In this document: positions 1 to 11,700 of the stretch, in pieces
How the letters are laid out: each line of letters starts with the position of its first letter
Position numbering within the stretch: position 1 is the first letter of the stretch
Assembly: GCA_963513935.1 (NCBI GenBank)
Contig: OY740774.1
Span: 29,097,949 to 29,161,948, forward strand
Source: Aphrophora alni
Lineage: Eukaryota > Arthropoda > Insecta > Hemiptera > Aphrophoridae
Direction: 5' to 3'
Length of the DNA: 64,000 nt
Position numbers and translations under genes: made by a program
Notes under the pieces: model-generated
The model's database searches: none
What the model was told of the DNA's origin: nothing
Seen by the model: the letters and a program-made list of their open reading frames with translations, nothing else

Positions 1-966
1 ATTATCAATTTTTTTCCGTTTGACATATTTTTCTAAGAACTAGAATTTGAGCAAACCTTTCAGTGGAGGATTTCCTCCACCCTTTTTTATTTTTTATTTA
101 ATATATACTTCACTTAGTTTTAGCAGTAATTTAGGTTGAATAAGGTCAAAATTAGGCTAGTTCACTAAATGGAGTATATTGGTGAAACATGGCAATCTTA
201 TATTTTGTGCTCACTTGCTAAACATCCAGGTACTAAACCAGCAATAATCACAATATAAATCGAAATTAATTAAAATGCAGAAATAGGCCAAATCATTAGC
301 CTCAGGTTACCAAATTTTGGTAATCAAAGACAGATTACAACTTACCCACATATATAAAAGTCAGGATTCATGTTAGCTGTCAAGTTTGAAGTGTTACTCG
401 CACATATCTCAACATTTAGCAATACAGTCATAAAATGAATACATTACACAAATTAACTTGGGACTGTATGAAGAGCTGCTGACTTGTGCCCACTTGTTGG
501 TCCAGGAATGGACTTATCTCTCTGAAGCCTGAAATGTGTCTTTTCTCAAATACTGAACTTTTAATTCACACTTTTGATGAGTATTATGTTCCCTTTACGC
601 TGAGATGCACATGTTTAAAAATTGTTGTGTATTGCCATTAAGATTATGAAAGTTAACATGTTATGCAGATTGCCTAATCAATTAGTCTACATTAACTTAA
701 TGTTTAGATTCGAAAGATCTTTGGTATTTTAAAACAAATGTCATTATAAGATTTAGTTTTAATTTCTCTTTGAATAGCATAAATTGAAAATGACTAATAT
801 AAAATAACAAAAATAGTAATTATTATATTATTAACCCAACATAACCTCAATCACTTTCACTGATGTAAAGGTAAATCAGCTGACAAGTTTTATTAAAATG
901 AATTCAATTACTCTGCTATTTACCATAAGCATACACTAATTAGTTATCAATAATAATGTTTTTCAG
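1..966 (+). other. Intron of the Fat-like gene (5' end outside window)
   Basis: AT-rich, with stops in all frames and no splice-flanked open segment. I see no exon here. There is a small GC-richer hairpin near 64-82 (GTGGAGGA / TCCTCCAC). Confidence 0.6.
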
Positions 967-1216
967 GTGACCATTGTGAAGAGGCTCTCCCACCACCTGA
1001 ATGTATCTGTCCGTCTCCTCAAGTCTGCGTCCCTCAGCAACCTCCTCCAGGATATCTCTGTCTGCCTCCTTTCTCAGGACCTCCATGCACAGTTAATCAC
1101 ACTTGTCCTCCGTCTATAACATCCAGCATCTACAGCATTACCTGGGAGGAATTAGTTGCCATCTGTATAGCTGTCACAACTATTATCTTCCTGGTCATCC
1201 TTTTCATTATCTACAG
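967..1216 (+). CDS. kug: Fat-like exon: EGF end, juxtamembrane region and transmembrane helix
   Basis: The exon is preceded by a T-rich tract and TTTTTCAG, and ends ...CTACAG|GTAAAT. Its first two bases (GT) complete a codon begun in an exon outside the window, probably Gly of a G-D-H-C-E EGF ending. It encodes seven further cysteines in a Pro-rich stretch (CICPSP, CVPQQPPP, CLPPFSGPPC, HTCPP) and then about 23 hydrophobic residues. It ends two bases into an Arg codon. Confidence 0.88.
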
Positions 1217-4200
1217 GTAAATTATTCATTTCTTCTAAAGATGAACATGATTTCTATATTAAAATCATCTTTTTTAAATATTTTTCACACAATTCAACAT
1301 ACGAGTATTCCTAAAGTTATGGAAAGTAAAGAAGTATGTAACCGTATTTCCATAGAAGCCAAAGAAAGATTTGCTTTTACAAATAATTTAATAGCTGCTA
1401 AACTCTTTTACCAATTTAGTTTTGAGCATTTTTATGAAAGGCTACCATGCATCATTTGAAGTAAAAGAAACATGTAAAGTTTTTTTGGTTTTTGAGTTAT
1501 TTGATATTGATGGATTGGTCATATTATTAATTTTGTTTAATCGAACATTTGCCATCAAAATTATACCTTTATGTATAGAAAATTAAAACACAATGTTTCG
1601 AGAGTATAAATCAACTCTTGTTATCAAATATGAAACTAGAACATAACATACCTAGCTAATAAACTAGCGCTATGTCGAAAACTAAAACTAAATGTATAAT
1701 CTAAGAAAAGTATTCAAGCCTAAAATAATAAGGAAAAAGTATTCAGCAAAACACTAAAACTTTGTAAAATTATACTAGTACGATTAAGCACCCTGCAGTA
1801 GACTGTACCCTACATTAAAGTCCAACTTATCTATACTTACCCCAAGCAATGTGTATGAGATTCAAGAATAAATCTAAGCTAAGACTAAATACAAATGTGA
1901 TTAGATAAAATCATAACATACAGGCCTACACTACAGAAAGGATGGCAAGCAACTGATTGTAAGAGATGGAGCCAAGAGAAAGTTGTTTTAACTGTTTATT
2001 GGGTACACAACCTTGTTTCACTCTTTTTCAATTGTTTAGTTTTCAACCTCAAACAACAGAGAAACCATCAGATACTATGTTGGCTGTATTTTTCCCCTCC
2101 CTCAAAGAATATTGGTGTCTTGTTCATACTTTCTTACTTTAGTCTTATCTTATAATTAAAACAAACCTATAATGACCTATAAAATATTTTTGTACAGGCG
2201 ATGTCGCAAAGCCACCCGAGTGGAGAGAATGAACAAATCGCTACCCGTTCTGAACCCAGATGTCAAAAGAACTTCGAAACTCAGCAACCTTGAAGTCACT
2301 CAGGTAATTTTCTTTTTCTTTAACTTAATACTTTTTATACAAATATCAAATATCTAGTTTTTGAAATATTTCAAAACTAAATGTATTTTGCAGGATCTCT
2401 CTTATTATTGAAAGCTGAAATCGTAAAGTTAAACTAGTAAGTAAAACGGAATGTTTGTAAGATAAAGCTTATTTTAAAAGATTTGTATATTTTAGTTTAA
2501 TTTAAACTGATTTGTTTTAATTCTTGAACTGTTTAATGTCTTAAAGCGAGTTGGCATTCTGTGGTGGCAATATCTTCTTGCTCTGAACAATTTACTTTGA
2601 AACCGACAGAAATAAATGACATGCAGTTCAAATTAAATTGAACTAAATTAAAATAAAAGTCCAAAACTATGTGTTTTACACTACGTGTTTTTGTATTGAT
2701 ACTTAGATATTTCTTTATTGATAAATAAAATTAGATCAGTCCATGATAAATCAGATTTAAAAAAATCTTATGTTTTGCTACCATTTCAAATTTATCATCC
2801 AATTATATTAATCTAACGAAAGAGCTTGTATATATCTACAATTTTGTATTGATTTGTTTAGTTGATTCTGCATAACATCAAAAAATCGTATACTACCACA
2901 GAAAAATGCATGTGCTACTTTGAGAGTTAAACAGTAGATGATGTACTTTGAACTAACAAAGTTGCACGAAATACTAAAAATTTCAGCTTTCAATTTTGCT
3001 ATTTGTCAGCTATTTAATTGGATGCTGTTTGTTTTTTACGAGTTTAATGTAACAATATTTTAAGTAGAAAATACAAGATGTACAGGGTGACCCAAGAAAA
3101 CCTTTACAATTTTAATTTAACATTATACATTTATTAAGTACACAAATTACATAACACTACATCTGATGTTAGAAAATCTCTGTGAGATTCAAAACAGCTG
3201 GCAATAGATGTCATTCTTGCGGTTGCTATAGTGTTTCAGTTATTTATTTGTTTTTTACTTTGGTATGGGTCTAAAACCTTTACCATTTTTGTTGGATATT
3301 TAACATTTATTTGATTCAGAAATTACATAAAATTGAAATAAATTTAGATAAAATCAAAATACCTAGTTGAAAAAATTGTTGGAAGTCTCCTATTTTTGTT
3401 TTTAAACATAACTTCATCTGATACGTCCAGTTTTCAAATGTTATTGAGAATGGACGTATTATTATTATATATTTCTCAAGTGATGATTTCTCAAAAATGT
3501 ACAAATGTTCTAAGAACATCTGCCAACATTTGGTTCTTTAAAAACTCCAAAGATAAAAATCATGAGAACAGAGGTAGGGCAATCTGGGGGGCAACAAACA
3601 GATCCTTTAAAATAATGCAATCTCCGAGGGAACTGGTTATGAGAACCATTGAAGCACTGGCAGGTGAGACCATCTTCCTGGAAGTAGTCCCACAAATTGT
3701 TTGGCGACTGTTAATTAACCTCACTACTAACATTTTTATAAAATAAATTTTGTCCAACAATCCTCATGGCAGATGTGAACCTAAACACCAACCTTGTCAG
3801 AATGAAGAAAATGTTCATTGATTACTTGTGGGTTTTTAGGCGACCAATACCTAGAGTTTTGTGAAGTCTCTAATCCAGAAAGGAAAAACTACTCCTTATC
3901 TGTAAATCTTTAATGAAAAGAATGTCAGTACCAAACTCATTTCTATTTATCTGGCACCTTCAATTGTTGCCTGTTAGTAACAAATATAAACATATCACTA
4001 TAGCAACTGCAACAATGATATCTATTCCCAGCTGTTTTGAATCCCCCAGAGTTTTTCTATAGATTTGGTGTAGTTTTATGTTAAATTAATATAGTAAATT
4101 TCTTCCTGGATTGCCTTGTATAAATATAAAAACCAAACGTTTGACTTTGAACCACCTTACCTTTATTAACATTTTAACACACATTTGTGAAATTTCTTTC

Positions 4201-7200
4201 AAAAAATTTATAACTTATGAAAAAAATTGTGACCTGATCAAAACCCATCTAGAGAACTGGCTTTGAGTACTGGAATGTTTTCAAGTGTAACATTTAAAGA
4301 CAACTTTTTAATTTTTTGCACAAATAGAGTAATGTGAAAAATGATTGTCACACATTAATAACTGGAATTCCGAATTACTAAGAATTTTGGAGTTTATTTA
4401 GTGTAAATGCCTCACAAAATTATTATATTTTAGTAAAAATTATTTAGGAGAGAGTGAAAGTAAAAAAGTGGTACTAGGTCCCAAACAAAGAACATGTAAA
4501 TTATGAAATTGTAATTAATAAATATCACAAAAACACCTTAAAAAGATGATATTTCAGTATCTAAAATTTCATCTTTATTAGCACTCTCAGTTTGTGTGTG
4601 TTCATTGTTGTGGAGAGTGACATTTGCATTAAAAATAGATTTCAACCTTTTCTGAAATTTTACTAATGTATTTAAATTGTTTTAGTTTATCATCCAATTT
4701 TATTAATTTTATAAATTGCATGTGTTTTAGAGAGCTGAATTTGACATTAATTTCTACACACCTATCTCCTTGTAAACATCAAAACTTAAACCAAAAATTC
4801 TGAAAAATATTTTGTTTATTAATTTTGATGAAATTTATTATTTATGTTTTTAAAGTGCTATGTTTGAATTTAACATTGTAAATCTGTAAATGGATAATTG
4901 TGTATTGGTCACTATAACTAATTTTAGTGTTGAATGAAGTAAAATTTTCCATACAATGTTTTTATTTCATCGTATTTTAATGGTTATTTTGTTTTTTTTT
5001 TAGCGACAACCTCGGCCAGCTTCATATACTTCCAGTTCTAATAATGAAGTTTACTCTGCCATTCCACTTAATAACCTAGATACCCTCCGTAGCTACGGAT
5101 CCGCTGGAGATGAACTGGAGAACGTGCCTCCAGATTATAGACGCAATCTCAACCGGAACACAGCTAGCCCTGGAAATAAAATAAATAATGGTATGTCAAA
5201 CAAATAATTGAAGAACGAATCATTTTATATTAAAATCTGTCAATTCCTTATTTTAATTTCTACACAATTTATTGTAGAATACATCGAGATTTTCCACTGA
5301 ACACTATCAGTTTCTTTGGGCATAACTATTGAGGAAGCTAACAGTGTTTAACAAAACAATGCTGTAATGTTGTCTGCACATATAAAAAAACAGAATTTAT
5401 AAAACTGATAGTTATTTGCAATTCAAAAGTGAGTACAATATATATTTTTTAGTTTCAAATAAGTCATTGTATTATAATAATAAGGTGTAATTTATTTTAT
5501 AGATTTAAAACGAGTGCCTGAATTACCGCGACGTGCCATGAGTTGTGTGGAAGATGATGCAAGAACAGTAGGTGGTAAGTAATAACAATTTATCTCTATA
5601 TTAACTTTCTCTATACTTAGTATAGATATTAGACATGAAGCGGTATAAGCGTGCTTCACCCTTTGAGCACACGTGTGGAGTATTTTTTAAACATTTATTT
5701 ATCACCTTATATTTCGCTTAAGTTAGGTTAAGTTAGGTTAAGATGCCTTAAGTTAGGTTTTTTTTGCTTTTCCATTTTGAAAATTGTCAGGGTTTGCCCT
5801 AAAAAGCACAGTTAAATGTTTCTTTGTTTTTTTTTTATGAATTTGGCTTTGTTTATGAAGCATCTTAGACAACTCTGCTGGTCTTTTAGCATTACCCAGG
5901 GAACACACATAGAGTATGCTATTGGCGCAGCCAACTTTGTCCCTCTTTGAATTTGGTGAACGATACATACAGGACCTGCATTAAACCCAATATCACTTAT
6001 GGTGGAGAAGCTCTTGCAACGGTCCACTTCCAGCATGGTAGATGGACTTGAGAAAATTCAGAATAAATCCCTGAGACTGGTGACTGGAGTATGCATTCAC
6101 AAACACAAAACTTCTAGGTCTAGAATACAGGTGTATAACACAAATACTGTATGAAAAACTAATACATAGAAATAATTACAAGTGGGGTAACTGAAGTGCC
6201 AGCAGACTAAACACTGAAGACACAGAGTAGCTTCAAGCATCTGGTAATGCAGGAAATAGATTAACATGAAAAAACAACTCGAGTCAATAACAAAGCCAAT
6301 GAATCCATTGGATTATGTCGATTTTGACATAAAACTGAAACTGACAGAGCATATTAAAAAAAACAAAGGATCTGCCTTCTATGACCAATCAAATAGCAAT
6401 GAAAACTGTAAATAGCTTGTATCTCAAAGATAGATGGAGTAGAATTTACATGGATGGATCAATACAAAATATGTGATAACTGAAATTAATCAATTTTTTA
6501 AACAAAAATAAATTACAAATGGAAAAAGCTTGTAAAATTATATTTTTAGGAATGAATAAAGAAAATAAGATAACTTTACTCAAACTGAAATCCATCCACA
6601 GTGACATGCTGGTAACATCGTTTAATAAATGCTGTGTATGCATTCATAACTAAATATATTGGAATTTGTATAATTTCTTCTTCAATGACCTTCACCAACA
6701 CTTCATCTATGAAGGCTATGGGAGTACACATGTTCCTTTAATAACCCCACAAGAAAAAGTAACAGACAGTAAGGTCTTGTGACTCTGTGGCCAGTCCAAA
6801 AATTCACTTCTATGAGTAATCAATTGCCATGAAATGATTATTTAGGTGAAAAATGAAGTGCAGCTCCATCTTGCTGGAAAAATAGCATCTCTCATTTCTG
6901 GAGTAGGAAATTGAGACATTGCATGTTGATTTAACACTTACCGTTTACCTGTTTTCAGTTATTGTGTTGTGTGATATGTCATATGATAATACACCCTCCA
7001 GTTATGGCTGCCCAGACAGCAATGCCTTTTGTTTTAAGCTGCTTCTACTCAAGAATGTGAGGGTTTTTGGTATTTTAGTAAAACGTTCCTGCCCATCATA
7101 CTATTACAGTAAAACTAGATTCTTCTGATAATACATTAAGTTTATGCCTATTAAGATCAATTTCATGATCTTCAATAATATGTGAAACTCGACTCTTCTA

Positions 7201-10200
7201 TCCAATCATCTTCAATAAGATTATGAAGCAGGTGGCTTTTAACAAATTTTACTTTATTCCTTTTTGCAATTCTCTGGACAGTCAGTTTTGGCACACTAAT
7301 ATCTAAAGAAACTTTTCTCAATGAATTAGGTTACCTGGAGATTGCTGTAATAAAGCACACCATTTCCTCTTCCCCTTCATCAGTAATTCAGCTATATATT
7401 TTTAAACCACATTGTCTGTTTCCAATAACAAACACTTCCACTAAGAAATTCATTTTTTGGTTGGTGAATCAACACCCAGAAATGGCGTTCTGAAATATCT
7501 TATGGACTCTTCAAGATTGTCAAATGCAATGATGGCTCATGCACAACATTTAACTTTTTCTTCATTGTAAATCCCATTAAAAAAAAAAAAATAATAAAAT
7601 GTTTACACTGGAAATTGAAGGAATGGTATGACTAATTATTAACTTTTTATAGTATTTATTAAATTTGAACAGCTGTTTAACACGTTTGCTGCTATGGATG
7701 CACTTGCACACCCAAGGTTGTCTGTGACCTGTGCTCACCGTTAATGTTGATTTGACGGGAAACTATAGTGTCACATGTTATAGTAGACACAAATAGCTCA
7801 GTCTAGTGTTGTATAGCTGTGTGTTCAGATGATGCATTTCGTTTTCCATTAATATTTGAAATAGTGACTAAATTGAGTGGTGCAGAATTAGGTCCTTCCA
7901 GTTCTAAAAAAACGTAGATTAGATCTAAACAATCAAGATTTTATTGATGGTAATAACTTGCACTAAGTGAATTGGATAATTTTTCTAAAAGTTCTGATGA
8001 TGAACAATTTTGTCACATGATGAAAGTATATTATCAAAAAATGAATCATCTGACATGTTTGAATCTGAAGAAGAAATAGACAATATCGGAACGATTTCAG
8101 TTAATTATTCTATCAGACAATAATAGGTGAGTTTGGAATGTTCTCTGGGATGATAATGCAAGCAAAATAAATAATTTTTCTTTTAAAAAACAAAATGGCT
8201 ACTTGTACCATTTACCAGGTAACAAACCATTTGTTTATTTTCACTCCTAGTTGACGATGTTTTCCTTGAGTCCATATCGAATTATACAAACAAATATGCA
8301 GAGGAATTATTTATTTCAGGGCAAACTAAATGTCTTTCATGAATAAATAAATGGAAGGATTTAACTGTAGATGAATTTAAAGTGTTTTTAGAACTAATTT
8401 TGCATACAGAAACTATAAATATGCCAAAAATTCAAGACTATTGAAAATAGAAATTAATTGTTTGTTTCCTGCTTAGATTATTTTACATTGGTTGAATTTT
8501 TGTTAATAAAAAAAAAAAAATCCACATCCAACTGACAAAGTGAGATAAGTGGACTATTTTAATAATAAAATGACTCAAACTTACTATCCTGAAAAAAAGA
8601 ATTATCGTTCAATCCATGTTATCAATGGTTTTACAAGTGGGTCGCTTCCTTTTCCAGCAATGTATAAAAAGAATACAGAATTAGTATGGTGTTAAGATTT
8701 AAATTTTTACAGAACCTGATATACTTGTTGTTAATACAGGTAAACCCTATGCAATAGAGGGTAAAGGATATGAAACAAATATAGTACTTCATCTTATGTC
8801 AGGAAAGTTTAACAATGGACATTTTATTTTTATTGACAATTTTTGTTTTGATTATGCAAAACAACTTTAGACAAAAAATTCATTGCATCTCACTTTACAG
8901 GCATGTAGACAAAATACACCATAGGAAGTAACAAAAGAAAAATTTTAAAAGAGGGGAAAATTCGAAGAAGGTTGTGATGATTAGGAAATGTCACGATAAG
9001 CGAAATGTTTCGTACCTTACTAAAGAATTTGAAAATAGTTTGGTGAAATCTATTGACAAAAGAAAAAAAAAACTAAAGTATTTTCCAATTATTCAGTATA
9101 AAACCTACATGTTGGGAGTCGATAGGTAAGACCAGATATTATCCTACTACTCCAGTGAGAAAAAAAACCATTCGGTGATATAAAAACGTTTTATTCATTA
9201 CCTTCATATGCTTACTATGAACTCTTTTATTATCTACAACAATTTTTTTGTAGGAAATAAAATGGAACTTATATGATTAACATTTTGAAATTATTCACCA
9301 ACTTTTGCCATCAAAAGTAATTGTTCCAGTTCACATACCAACAAAATGTTCAATTGGACCTAATGGGAAAACATTGCACAAAAAATACAGAGAATGCAAG
9401 AAAGCTAGACAACAAAAGGAATCCACTTATCTCTTTGCTGCTTACCCAGACAAACAAGGCTTGTGTTTAGAGATTTGTTTCTTGAATATTTCCATAGTAA
9501 AAAGTAGAATTCCAAAAGTTATTCAATGTTTTATATTCCTGTTAATAACAAATTTTATGTGATGTTTAAGATTTTCAATTTATATGTTTTTGGTAATATT
9601 TTGATAATAATTTAGTTTAGTAAAGTTTTCTTTATATTTCATATTTTACACTTACTACTTTGGAAGATTCAATATTATTTTCCCCCCTATTCAATAATTT
9701 ATGAATTTGAATATGTGCGCCCCCACAGTATAGAGTATAGAAAATTTAACACATTTGGTGTGGACCGATATGTGATGTTTTTACACTAAAAATATTATTT
9801 TGAAACGATATAAAATACAATTAAAATTTTTTTAAATTAGAAATATAGGTGAACCTACAGCACCTGCAACAATGAACATGTTAACAATACAGCTGTTTTT
9901 TGTGTGTTTTTTACCAGATACTTTGGAATGAATATAATATGTCATTATGAAAAATTTATTTTTTATTTTATTGAAAGCCTGCTGTTTTGTTTTCACTCAG
10001 CCAAAGAATATAATATTTTTGTGAATAATATTTACAGACATAGTTAGGTTGTATGCAAAATTCCAAAGAAATTGGTTGGATAATAACATAGCTATTAATT
10101 TTCAAATGCCTAAACCTTTTCATGGGTTACACTGTATTTTAAATATAGATTGAATATTTTTAATAATTTGTGAAGGACAATTTTTATAAATTATGTGCAG

Positions 10201-10844
10201 CTTATGTGGACTAAATGGAAGCATAAATATTATACAAGCAATTATTTTTCTCTTTCCATAAATACATCTTATAAAAATATATAACTTGTGAATGTTGCTC
10301 AATCAGAAGATATTCTCAAAAAAAGTTTTCTTCATACTTATTGATTGTCGATACAATTTTAAAATTTATAAATTATTAGATTTGTTCAAACTGTGTTTTG
10401 TTTAATCCTTCTAGGCTTAATATATTTTATTTTATTTACTCTATTATAGGTTACCACTGGGACTGTTCAGACTGGGTGCGACCGAGCCAAAACCCTTTGC
10501 CTAACATTACTGAAGTCCCAGGTAGTGAAGTTCCAGATTCTTCCAGTATCCATAGCAACGACAGTAATGAGTCAACCATGCGGCTTAACATTCCTGGTAA
10601 GAAATACTAAATAAATACAAAATATAACAAAACTATTTTGTAATGAACACTTCTTAATAATTCCAAAATAATTTTTATTCTAGTGGATCCTGCTAGAGAT
10701 TTGGCAACCCTGGATGAAGAATTATATCTAACATATAGAAGTGAAGAAGACGTTATCCCTTACGGTTTCCCAGCAAGTTATCCCAGTCATAGTGATCTCT
10801 CCACCAATTTATGTGATATTGAGGACTCGGATGTGCCTTCATAG
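967..10844 (+). CDS. kug: Fat-like cadherin, 3' end (last six exons, membrane helix and cytoplasmic tail)
   Basis: The coding segments are 967-1216, 2198-2303, 5004-5190, 5503-5574, 10450-10596 and 10684-10844. Each has an AG acceptor and GT donor, and the phases fit: 923 nt give 306 residues and a TAG stop. In order, the protein shows the end of an EGF-like module (DHCEE), a Cys/Pro-rich juxtamembrane stretch, a membrane helix (WEELVAICIAVTTIIFLVIL), basic stop-transfer residues (RRCRK) and a cytoplasmic tail. The tail motif GYHWDCSDWVRP followed by LPNITEVP is the hallmark of Fat-like cadherins (Drosophila kugelei, vertebrate FAT1-3). Those proteins are giant adhesion molecules of the plasma membrane that set planar polarity and actin organisation in epithelia. 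The cadherin repeats and laminin-G/EGF region must lie left of the window. The tail of about 220 residues is shorter than in vertebrate FATs. The alternative, Fat itself (ft), is less likely because of the YHWD motif. The symbol is assigned by family resemblance. Confidence 0.87.
1533..2035 (+). mobile_element. Foldback repeat family R2, copy 1
   Basis: This intron segment starts TCGAACATTTGCCATC. It shares, in order, several blocks with the reverse complement of 33320-33800: ATAAATCAACTCT, AACTAAAT.TAT..TCTAAG, AAGCAACTGATTGT and CCAAGAGAAAGTTG. The second copy is flanked by long inverted repeats. Here only one arm is recognisable. The reverse strand of the arm contains a hammerhead-like string, TTGATAACAAGAG..CTCTCGAAAC. 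No coding capacity is seen. Confidence 0.6.
2198..2303 (+). CDS. kug: Fat-like exon: juxtamembrane cytoplasmic segment
   Basis: Acceptor TTTTTGTACAG and donor CAG|GTAATT. The first base completes the split Arg codon. It encodes RRCRKATRVERMNKS, basic as expected just inside the membrane, then LPVLNPDVKRTSKLSNLEVTQ. It ends in phase 0. Confidence 0.87.
3081..4165 (-). mobile_element. Mariner-like element relic with long terminal inverted repeats
   Basis: The left end starts TACAGGGTGACCC, a typical Tc1/mariner-type end. The subterminal block CAAAACAGCTGG..ATAGAT recurs inverted on the right (around 4000-4040), giving arms of roughly 160 bp. Between them the minus strand holds decayed transposase: YFQEDG (for W/F-Q-Q-D-G) and, after a frame slip, NQFPRR and PPDCP (for the FPGRW ... 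PPRSPDL signature). Frameshifts and stops show it is dead. It sits in an intron of the Fat-like gene. Confidence 0.6.
5004..5190 (+). CDS. kug: Fat-like exon: cytoplasmic tail, part 2
   Basis: A long pyrimidine tract (T-run then TAG) precedes the exon, and the donor is AATG|GTATGT. It encodes RQPRPASYTSSSNNEVYSAI, a Leu-rich NNLDTLRSYGSAGDELENVP segment and PPDYRRNLN. It ends one base into an Asp codon. Tyrosines in NEVYS and PPDY contexts could be signalling sites, but that is inference. Confidence 0.88.
5503..5574 (+). CDS. kug: Fat-like micro-exon: cytoplasmic tail, part 3
   Basis: A 72-nt exon between TTTTATAG and GGTG|GTAAGT. It reads DLKRVPELPRRAMSCVEDDA then RTVG, and begins and ends one base into a codon. 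It can therefore be skipped without breaking the frame, so alternative inclusion is possible. Confidence 0.85.
5820..6480 (+). mobile_element. Non-LTR retrotransposon (LINE) relic
   Basis: Across frameshifts the plus strand reads like the end of a Jockey/I-type polyprotein: CIKPNITYGGEALAT near 5968, LEKIQNKSLRLVTG near 6048, and YMDGSIQN near 6447, which matches the start of an RNase H domain (Y-T-D-G-S). Multiple stops show it is dead. It lies in the long intron of the Fat-like gene, before two DNA-transposon relics. Confidence 0.55.
6640..7560 (-). mobile_element. Mariner-like transposase relic
   Basis: On the minus strand, broken frames show an N-terminal helix-turn-helix-like stretch (DISVPKLTVQRIAKRNK, HLLHNLIEDD), then AVWAAITGGCIII, a decayed FQQDGA.LHF segment and finally DWPPESQDLTVCYFFLWGY. 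This is the order of an insect mariner-like transposase (VWCGI ... FQQDGA ... WPPRSPDLTPxDFFLWGY). Terminal repeats were not found. Confidence 0.6.
7677..9562 (+). mobile_element. piggyBac-like transposon relic
   Basis: The degenerate plus-strand reading carries piggyBac landmarks in order: WKDLTVDEFKVFLELILH near 8352, a decayed DNF segment near 8836 (ILFLLTIFV / DNFCFDYA), KTYMLGVDR near 9103 (for YN..MGGVD), and a C-terminal Cys-rich zinc finger. The finger is the only part still open (9305-9562: CSIGPNGK, YRECKKA, KQGLCLEICF). A TTAA at 7677-7680 begins TTAACACGTTTGCTG, and a similar TTAACACATTTGGTG lies at about 9748. They are in the same orientation, so they do not form a proper inverted pair. 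Inactive. Confidence 0.65.
10450..10596 (+). CDS. kug: Fat-like exon: conserved YHWD..DW motif
   Basis: Acceptor CTATTATAG and donor CCTG|GTAAGA. It reads GYHWDCSDWVRPSQNPLPNI then TEVPGSEVPDSSSIHSNDSN. This is the most conserved part of Fat-like cytoplasmic tails and the main reason for the gene assignment. It begins and ends one base into a codon. Confidence 0.92.
10684..10844 (+). CDS. kug: Fat-like terminal exon with stop codon
   Basis: Separated from the previous exon by an 87-bp intron (TTATTCTAG acceptor). It encodes VDPARDLATLDEELYLTYRS, an acidic/aromatic stretch EEDVIPYGF, and ends CDIEDSDVPS before TAG at 10842-10844. The C-terminus does not look like a classical PDZ ligand (S/T-x-hydrophobic). 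Confidence 0.88.
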
Positions 10845-11700
10845 CAGACAACACGCAACCTGCGTGCCTACATTCTCATTGGCCGTTTGGTTGCACCATA
10901 TATCTGTCAACTATATTCATTGGTCAAATTTATTTATGTTCCTATAACATCAAAATGTGGACACAAACCAGTGAGTCTGTTGTTTTTAAATTACAGACAT
11001 GTTAAGTGTATTGATTGATATCAATAAGCTATTGCTTAGAATTAATTTTTAATGTATTTTTATGTTAATATTTCAGCTCAGGAATTGAAGATTCATAGTT
11101 TTTTAATTTTTTAACCACTTATTTTACCATTTTTTTTTTCAACCTAATATCAACGTTAGCTATCTATTCGAATAAAGGTAGTTTTAATTTTTAGTAATTT
11201 TAATTCTAAAAATAAATGAGGAATGCATTTATTGTTTTGTTACAATTAGTAACTGTTGCCACATACAGAATACCTCAAATTTTGAACAAATTAAAAAAAA
11301 GTTATCAGTTCCTGAGTTATTTAATTTATTTAGTAAAGTTTTGATAAATTTCTTTATAAGAATAACACAGTAAATGTATGCCCAAGACAAATTTAGATTT
11401 TAAATTTTTATAGCTTTTGTTCTTTTGTATGAACACATTAGTAACTAAATTTGTACTAATAATTAATTTATGTATTTTAATTTAATTTCAAACTTTTTGT
11501 GTTTAGTTTGCTAGAATGTATACATTTAAGCCGTTTATATTATTTAAAGAAATGTATTTTCTTAACATTTCTTAAAGTTTTTATATTACACAACAGACAA
11601 TTAGGTTATAGTTTTAAGTGTGACGGATATAGATAATTAAATTCATGTTAAACTTGTGAATACTTTCAATAAAAATAAAACCATATCATGATCAAAATAT
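10845..11700 (+). other. Probable 3' UTR of the Fat-like gene
   Basis: Non-coding AT-rich DNA follows the stop codon directly. The first clear tandem polyadenylation signals are the AATAAA hexamers at 11668-11679. A longer UTR is possible, since further AATAAA motifs lie at 12410-12415 and around 13860 and 14320-14350. Without transcript data the end is a guess. Confidence 0.45.
11668..11679 (+). promoter_or_regulatory. Candidate polyadenylation signals (two adjacent AATAAA)
   Basis: AATAAA at 11668-11673 and again at 11674-11679, about 825 nt after the stop codon of the Fat-like gene. These are the first paired canonical hexamers downstream. Confidence 0.4.

Noticed and set aside
1103..1459. 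118-codon frame starting inside the first Fat-like exon
   Set aside because: It is the +1 shadow of the transmembrane exon running into the intron. The cadherin frame is the real one.
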